Below, one piece after another: positions 60,902 to 64,000 of a DNA stretch of 64,000 nt (its first letter is position 1; each line of letters begins with the position of its first letter). A program made the translations under genes and the position numbers. The notes below the pieces were generated by a model. That model ran no database searches, was not told the origin of the DNA, and was given only the letters and a program-made list of their open reading frames with translations. This stretch comes from Allopusillimonas sp008369125 (lineage in GTDB: Bacteria; Pseudomonadota; Gammaproteobacteria; Burkholderiales; Burkholderiaceae_B), in contig NZ_VOAY01000003.1 in NCBI RefSeq assembly GCF_008369125.1, positions 434,001-498,000 of the forward strand, written 5' to 3'.

Positions 60902-61377
60902 GAGCATCTCCATGCACAACCGAGGTCAATGTGACGTGAACCATAGCTTCTGATTCGTATCGATTCTATTACCGAAAAACTGTAACCCGGGAATTAACCG
61001 GATGTGACCTGGGGTTAATACCATAGTTGCAACAGAATGACGTTGTGGAGATGCCAACCCCATGCTTCGTGCCTCGATCATTTGTATCTTAATGACGAGA
61101 CCCATTTCAAATTAAGGCAATGCTGGCCGCCTAAACCGACGTGCTCGCAGCAATGGCCAATGCGGCCAGCAACCCATTATCGGCCCGTTGTGGCTTCATC
61201 ATGAAATATTGTCATGCACAACATGATCGACATGCGCTAAGTTGTCGTCTCTCAAAGAGCAAAGACACAACTTATTGCCAAAAAATTTACATTCTATTCA
61301 CAATCATCTAAATTGAAAACAAATGTTAACAGCAGCTAGGGTTAACCATAGCAAATCAGCTCACCAAACTACGAATA
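60902..61377. other. 476-bp AT-rich gap with a truncated signal-peptide frame
   Basis: This gap holds the promoter of the small secreted protein and the downstream side of the FadR-type gene. The only item that stands out is a 23-codon frame at 61131-61202, listed separately. The rest is AT-rich and without repeats or recognisable sites. Confidence 0.5.
61131..61202 (-). pseudogene. truncated paralogue start of the small secreted protein
   Basis: On the minus strand ATG 61202 opens a 23-codon frame, MMKPQRADNGLLAALAIAAS followed by TSV and stop. It resembles the signal peptide of the secreted protein 230 bases away (MKKPSQVICGALAMMAIAAA). It looks like the leftover 5' end of a duplicated gene. 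The match is short and could be chance similarity of two signal peptides. Confidence 0.35.
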
Positions 61378-62136
61378 TCAACCGCCGTCTCCTGCCTCAA
61401 GCCGCAGGGTGGCGCGTATCTCGCGCTGTTCTTCCTGCTCAATATCCTGAAGATTGTGCCGTATGCTGCGCACATGGTGTTGGGCAGCCTTGCGCGCCTG
61501 CTCGGGAAGCTTACCGGTTACGGCGTTGAACAGCCTGGCATGCTGCCTGTCTATTTGCTGCTTAAGTGGCTTGCGATGATAAAGGTGATCTACCGACGTC
61601 ATAACCGAACTGAGCATCACATCATTGAGCGCACTCAAGGTATGCACCAGCATGGGGTTGTGCGAGGCCTCGCATATGCTCAGATGAAATGCATGATCAA
61701 GCCTGGCATGCTCGGCCCTGCTGGTTTCCGTGTCATGCGCCGCGCGCAGCTCCTGGTAGCGCCGGCCAATCAGCACAAAATCGGCAGGTGTGCCACGCTC
61801 GGCGGCCAGGCGTGCGGCTTCGCTCTCCAGCAGTTCGCGAACCTCAAGCAAGTCATACAGCGTACGGGGCTGCGATCCCAATAAATGCATCATGGGCGTC
61901 TGCATAGTGTGTGACATAAGGTTGGCCACAAAAGACCCTTTACCTTGCGACGTTTCGATCAGCCCCCGCGCGCGCAGCAACTTCAAGCCTTCACGTAATG
62001 CTGCCCTGGACACGCCCAGTTTTTCAGTAAGACGCCGCTCCGACGGCAGCGCCTGCCCAGGTTTGAAAACACTATCTGTAATCAGGCCCTCTATGCGTTC
62101 TGCCACTACATCGGCCACCTGACGATGGATTTGCAT
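61378..62136 (-). CDS. GntR/FadR-family regulator (LldR/GlcC-like)
   Basis: The protein has 252 residues with AAGGAGAGCAC before the ATG. The winged helix is at about 8-75 (LPSERRLTEKLGVSRAALREGLKLL) and the FCD domain at about 95-230 (LLEVRELLESEAARLAAERG, DHAFHLSICEASHN, HARLFNAVTG). It is close to LldR, GlcC and PdhR, which sense lactate, glycolate or pyruvate. It is divergent from glcD, with two perfect palindromic operators in between, so it very likely controls glcDE and itself. Confidence 0.9.
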   Translation of the reverse strand: MQIHRQVADVVAERIEGLITDSVFKPGQALPSERRLTEKLGVSRAALREGLKLLRARGLIETSQGKGSFVANLMSHTMQTPMMHLLGSQPRTLYDLLEVRELLESEAARLAAERGTPADFVLIGRRYQELRAAHDTETSRAEHARLDHAFHLSICEASHNPMLVHTLSALNDVMLSSVMTSVDHLYHRKPLKQQIDRQHARLFNAVTGKLPEQARKAAQHHVRSIRHNLQDIEQEEQREIRATLRLEAGDGG

Positions 62137-62153
62137 GTGCTCTCCTTGAGCTT

Positions 62154-62168
62154 ACTGGTCAGACCAGT
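62154..62168. promoter_or_regulatory. FadR/LldR-type operator 1 (ACTGGTCAGACCAGT)
   Basis: This perfect 7-base-arm palindrome around a central A contains TGGTCNGACCA, the core bound by PdhR/LldR/GlcC-type regulators. It lies 18 bases before the regulator ATG, so binding would repress the regulator gene. Confidence 0.8.
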
Positions 62169-62262
62169 TTGTGCGGCCATACCCACATAGCGCTAATTTT
62201 CTGCTCTTAATGCTTGATTGCTGTAAATTATAAGGTGTAAGGTTTTTCTTCCCAACTTAAAA

Positions 62263-62277
62263 ACTGGTCAGACCAGT
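62263..62277. promoter_or_regulatory. FadR/LldR-type operator 2 (ACTGGTCAGACCAGT)
   Basis: Identical in all 15 bases to operator 1 and 109 bases from it, centre to centre. Two distant sites allow looping, as described for LldR of E. coli. It lies about 204 bases before the glcD ATG. Confidence 0.8.
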
Positions 62278-62480
62278 ATAAAGTATGCTGGACAATTACC
62301 TCATAATCGGCGAGCATCAGGCCTCAGATCGGGTTATGCCGCTTTTCGTTCATGCTACGGCGCGCCCGCCTATACGTCGGGCATTTGCTTTCCTGGCCTA
62401 TCGCCAACGGTGCCAGTCTTGCCCTTCCCTGCCAGGGGTTAGCTGGCGGGCAATCTGATCCCCCTATACAGAGGACAACA

Positions 62481-63980
62481 ATGAGCATTCTTTACGACGA
62501 GCGCGTCGACGGCATATTGCCTCAGGTCAATAAAGACGAAGTGCTTGCCGCAATACGTGAACGCATTCCAGCCATGCAGGTATTGCATCAAGAAGAAGCC
62601 TTGCGGCCTTTCGAGTGTGATGGCCTGGCTGCCTATCGCACCATGCCAATGTTGGTGGTTTTGCCTGATACGGTCGAGCAGGTGCAAGACTTGCTCAAGC
62701 TTGCCAGCCAAATGAACGTGCCCGTGGTGGCGCGCGGGGCGGGTACGGGTCTTTCGGGTGGTGCACTGCCACTCGAAAAAGGCATTTTGCTGGTCATGGC
62801 AAAATTCAATCGTATTGTGCATGTCGACCCGGACGCAGGCATTGCGCGGGTGCAGCCCGGCGTGCGCAACCTGGCCATATCACAAGCCGTAGCACAGCAT
62901 GGGCTTTACTATGCGCCCGACCCGTCCTCGCAGATCGCCTGTTCCATCGGCGGTAATGTGGCCGAAAACGCGGGGGGTGTGCATTGCCTCAAGTATGGGC
63001 TTACCTTGCACAACATCCTGAAGGTCGAGGTGCTAACCATAGACGGCGAGCATCTAACACTGGGTTCTGAAGCGCTCGATAGCCCCGGCTTTGACCTGGT
63101 CGCGCTGTTTACCGGGTCGGAAGGCATGCTGGGCATTGTTACCGAAGTAACCGTCAAACTGCTGACCACGCCCCAAACTACCAAAGTCGTCATGGCGTGC
63201 TTTGATGACGTAGAAAAGGCGGGTGCTGCAGTAGCGCAAATTATCGGCGCAGGCATTATCCCCGCCGGGCTTGAGATGATGGACAACCTCACGATCCGCG
63301 CCGCCGAAGACTTTATCCGCGCCGGCTATCCCATTGACGCCGAGGCCATACTGCTTTGTGAACTCGACGGCGTCGCATCGGATGTGGCGGAAGAGATCGA
63401 ACAAGTAAACGCCATCATGCGCGACGCGGGCGCCACCGATGTCAGCGTGGCCAAAGACGAAGCCGAAAGACAGCGCTTCTGGGCCGGACGCAAGAATGCG
63501 TTTCCGGCTGTGGGTCGTATTTCTCCCGACTACTACTGCATGGACGGCACCATACCGCGCCGCCAGCTTCCCCATGTATTGCGAACCATCGCGAAGCTGT
63601 CCGAAGAGTTTGGGCTACGGGTCGCCAATGTATTCCATGCGGGCGATGGCAATATGCACCCGCTTATCCTGTTCGATGCCAATGCCCCCGGCGAGATGAA
63701 ACGCGCTGAAGACCTGGGTGCCCGCATACTTGAGCTATGCGTCCAGGTGGGCGGAACCATCACCGGCGAACACGGCGTTGGTCGCGAGAAAATCAACCAA
63801 ATGTGCGCGCAATTTAACAGCGATGAGCTTACCTGCTTTCATGCCGTCAAGGCCGCCTTCGATCCGCGAGGCCTGTTAAACCCCGGTAAGAATATACCCA
63901 CGCTGAACCGTTGTGCCGAATTCGGCTCCATGCACATCAGCGGTGGCAAGCTGCCATTTCCTGAACTGGAGCGCTTTTAA
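62481..63980 (+). CDS. glcD: FAD-linked glycolate/lactate oxidase subunit GlcD
   Basis: The protein has 499 residues from ATG 62481 with GAGGACAACA. The FAD-binding domain (PCMH type) spans about 55-235: VVARGAGTGLSGGALPLEKG, IGGNVAENAGGVHCLKYG. The C-terminal domain contains RISPDYYCMDGTIPRRQLP, VFHAGDGNMHP and GEHGVGREK, all hallmarks of GlcD. It oxidises glycolate (or D-lactate) to the keto acid, working with GlcE and the iron-sulfur protein GlcF. The next frame begins two bases after the stop. Control by the divergent FadR-type regulator is indicated by the operators. Confidence 0.92.
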   Translation: MSILYDERVDGILPQVNKDEVLAAIRERIPAMQVLHQEEALRPFECDGLAAYRTMPMLVVLPDTVEQVQDLLKLASQMNVPVVARGAGTGLSGGALPLEKGILLVMAKFNRIVHVDPDAGIARVQPGVRNLAISQAVAQHGLYYAPDPSSQIACSIGGNVAENAGGVHCLKYGLTLHNILKVEVLTIDGEHLTLGSEALDSPGFDLVALFTGSEGMLGIVTEVTVKLLTTPQTTKVVMACFDDVEKAGAAVAQIIGAGIIPAGLEMMDNLTIRAAEDFIRAGYPIDAEAILLCELDGVASDVAEEIEQVNAIMRDAGATDVSVAKDEAERQRFWAGRKNAFPAVGRISPDYYCMDGTIPRRQLPHVLRTIAKLSEEFGLRVANVFHAGDGNMHPLILFDANAPGEMKRAEDLGARILELCVQVGGTITGEHGVGREKINQMCAQFNSDELTCFHAVKAAFDPRGLLNPGKNIPTLNRCAEFGSMHISGGKLPFPELERF

Positions 63981-63982
63981 TC

Positions 63983-64000
63983 ATGAGCCCTACACTACCC
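63983..64000 (+). CDS. start of the next gene, probably glcE (cut by window)
   Basis: An ATG two bases after the glcD stop opens MSPTLP before the window ends. By gene order in other proteobacteria it should be glcE, the second FAD-binding subunit of glycolate oxidase. Six codons cannot prove this. Confidence 0.45.

Larger units (their letters stand above)
62137..62480. other. divergent regulator-glcD promoter region
   Basis: These 344 bases hold two identical 15-base operators (62154-62168 and 62263-62277) 109 bases apart, one next to the regulator start and one in the AT-rich part where the glcD promoter should lie. A frame open from 62352 into glcD is disfavoured by the good ribosome site before ATG 62481. 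Confidence 0.6.

Overview
The window reads as a chromosomal segment of a Burkholderiales bacterium, most likely Alcaligenaceae (Bordetella, Achromobacter, Castellaniella, Pusillimonas or Advenella relatives). The grounds are a Bug/TctC-type binding protein beside a LysR gene, a DUF4148 protein, three TRAP transporters, many family III CoA-transferases, and few sugar genes. No rRNA, tRNA, CRISPR array, phage gene or intact insertion sequence was found. This is a catabolic and transport-rich region.

Layout. 1-0.8 kb: the start of a heavy-metal P1B-ATPase and a separate HMA metallochaperone. 1.3-5.8 kb: a lactonase-like metallo-hydrolase and GntR regulator, divergent from TRAP system 1. 6.0-10.5 kb: class II aldolase, TRAP system 2 and a LigI-like amidohydrolase in one operon. 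10.6-19.4 kb (minus strand): an eight-function operon for a periplasmic, Tat-exported, type II DMSO-reductase-family molybdoenzyme in the order A-B-D-C (as in dimethylsulfide dehydrogenase and selenate or chlorate reductase). It is followed by an NBP35/Mrp-like ATPase, a predicted double seven-bladed propeller protein and a small cytochrome c. A perfect FNR/ANR box lies upstream, correctly spaced from a -10 element. 19.8-24.0 kb: a LysR-controlled operon of a Bug binding protein, a fumarase/adenylosuccinate-lyase-type enzyme and a phosphosulfolactate-synthase-family protein.

24.2-38.6 kb: mixed genes (DUF4148, LysR, YihY/BrkB, dienelactone hydrolase, acyl-CoA dehydrogenase, AcuI-like reductase, aspartate dehydrogenase-like protein). 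A compact operon follows: an AhpD-like protein, an acyl-CoA-dehydrogenase-fold flavoprotein, rubredoxin, and a nitrate/sulfonate-type ABC importer. MscS and RlmA come next. 38.6-52.1 kb (minus strand): a dicarboxylate CoA-ester pathway with MaoC hydratases, acyl-CoA dehydrogenase, MFS and TRAP importers, an IclR regulator, three CoA-transferases of two families, a CitE-like lyase and a nitroreductase. It contains a collapsed second dctP gene and a hexanucleotide repeat.

52.5-64 kb: a hybrid sensor kinase, an orphan ABC binding protein, and a three-gene set of CoA-transferase, enoyl-CoA hydratase and thiol dioxygenase. The dioxygenase has Gln where cysteine dioxygenase has Arg60, which suggests 3-mercaptopropionate use. 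An orphan fimbrial chaperone, a small secreted protein, and a FadR-type regulator with two perfect operators in front of glcD/glcE close the window.

The best candidates for undescribed biology are the molybdoenzyme operon with its unusual accessory genes, the Bug/lyase/ComA-like operon, and the flavoprotein/rubredoxin/ABC operon. Family assignments come from motifs read by eye. Substrates are inferences.
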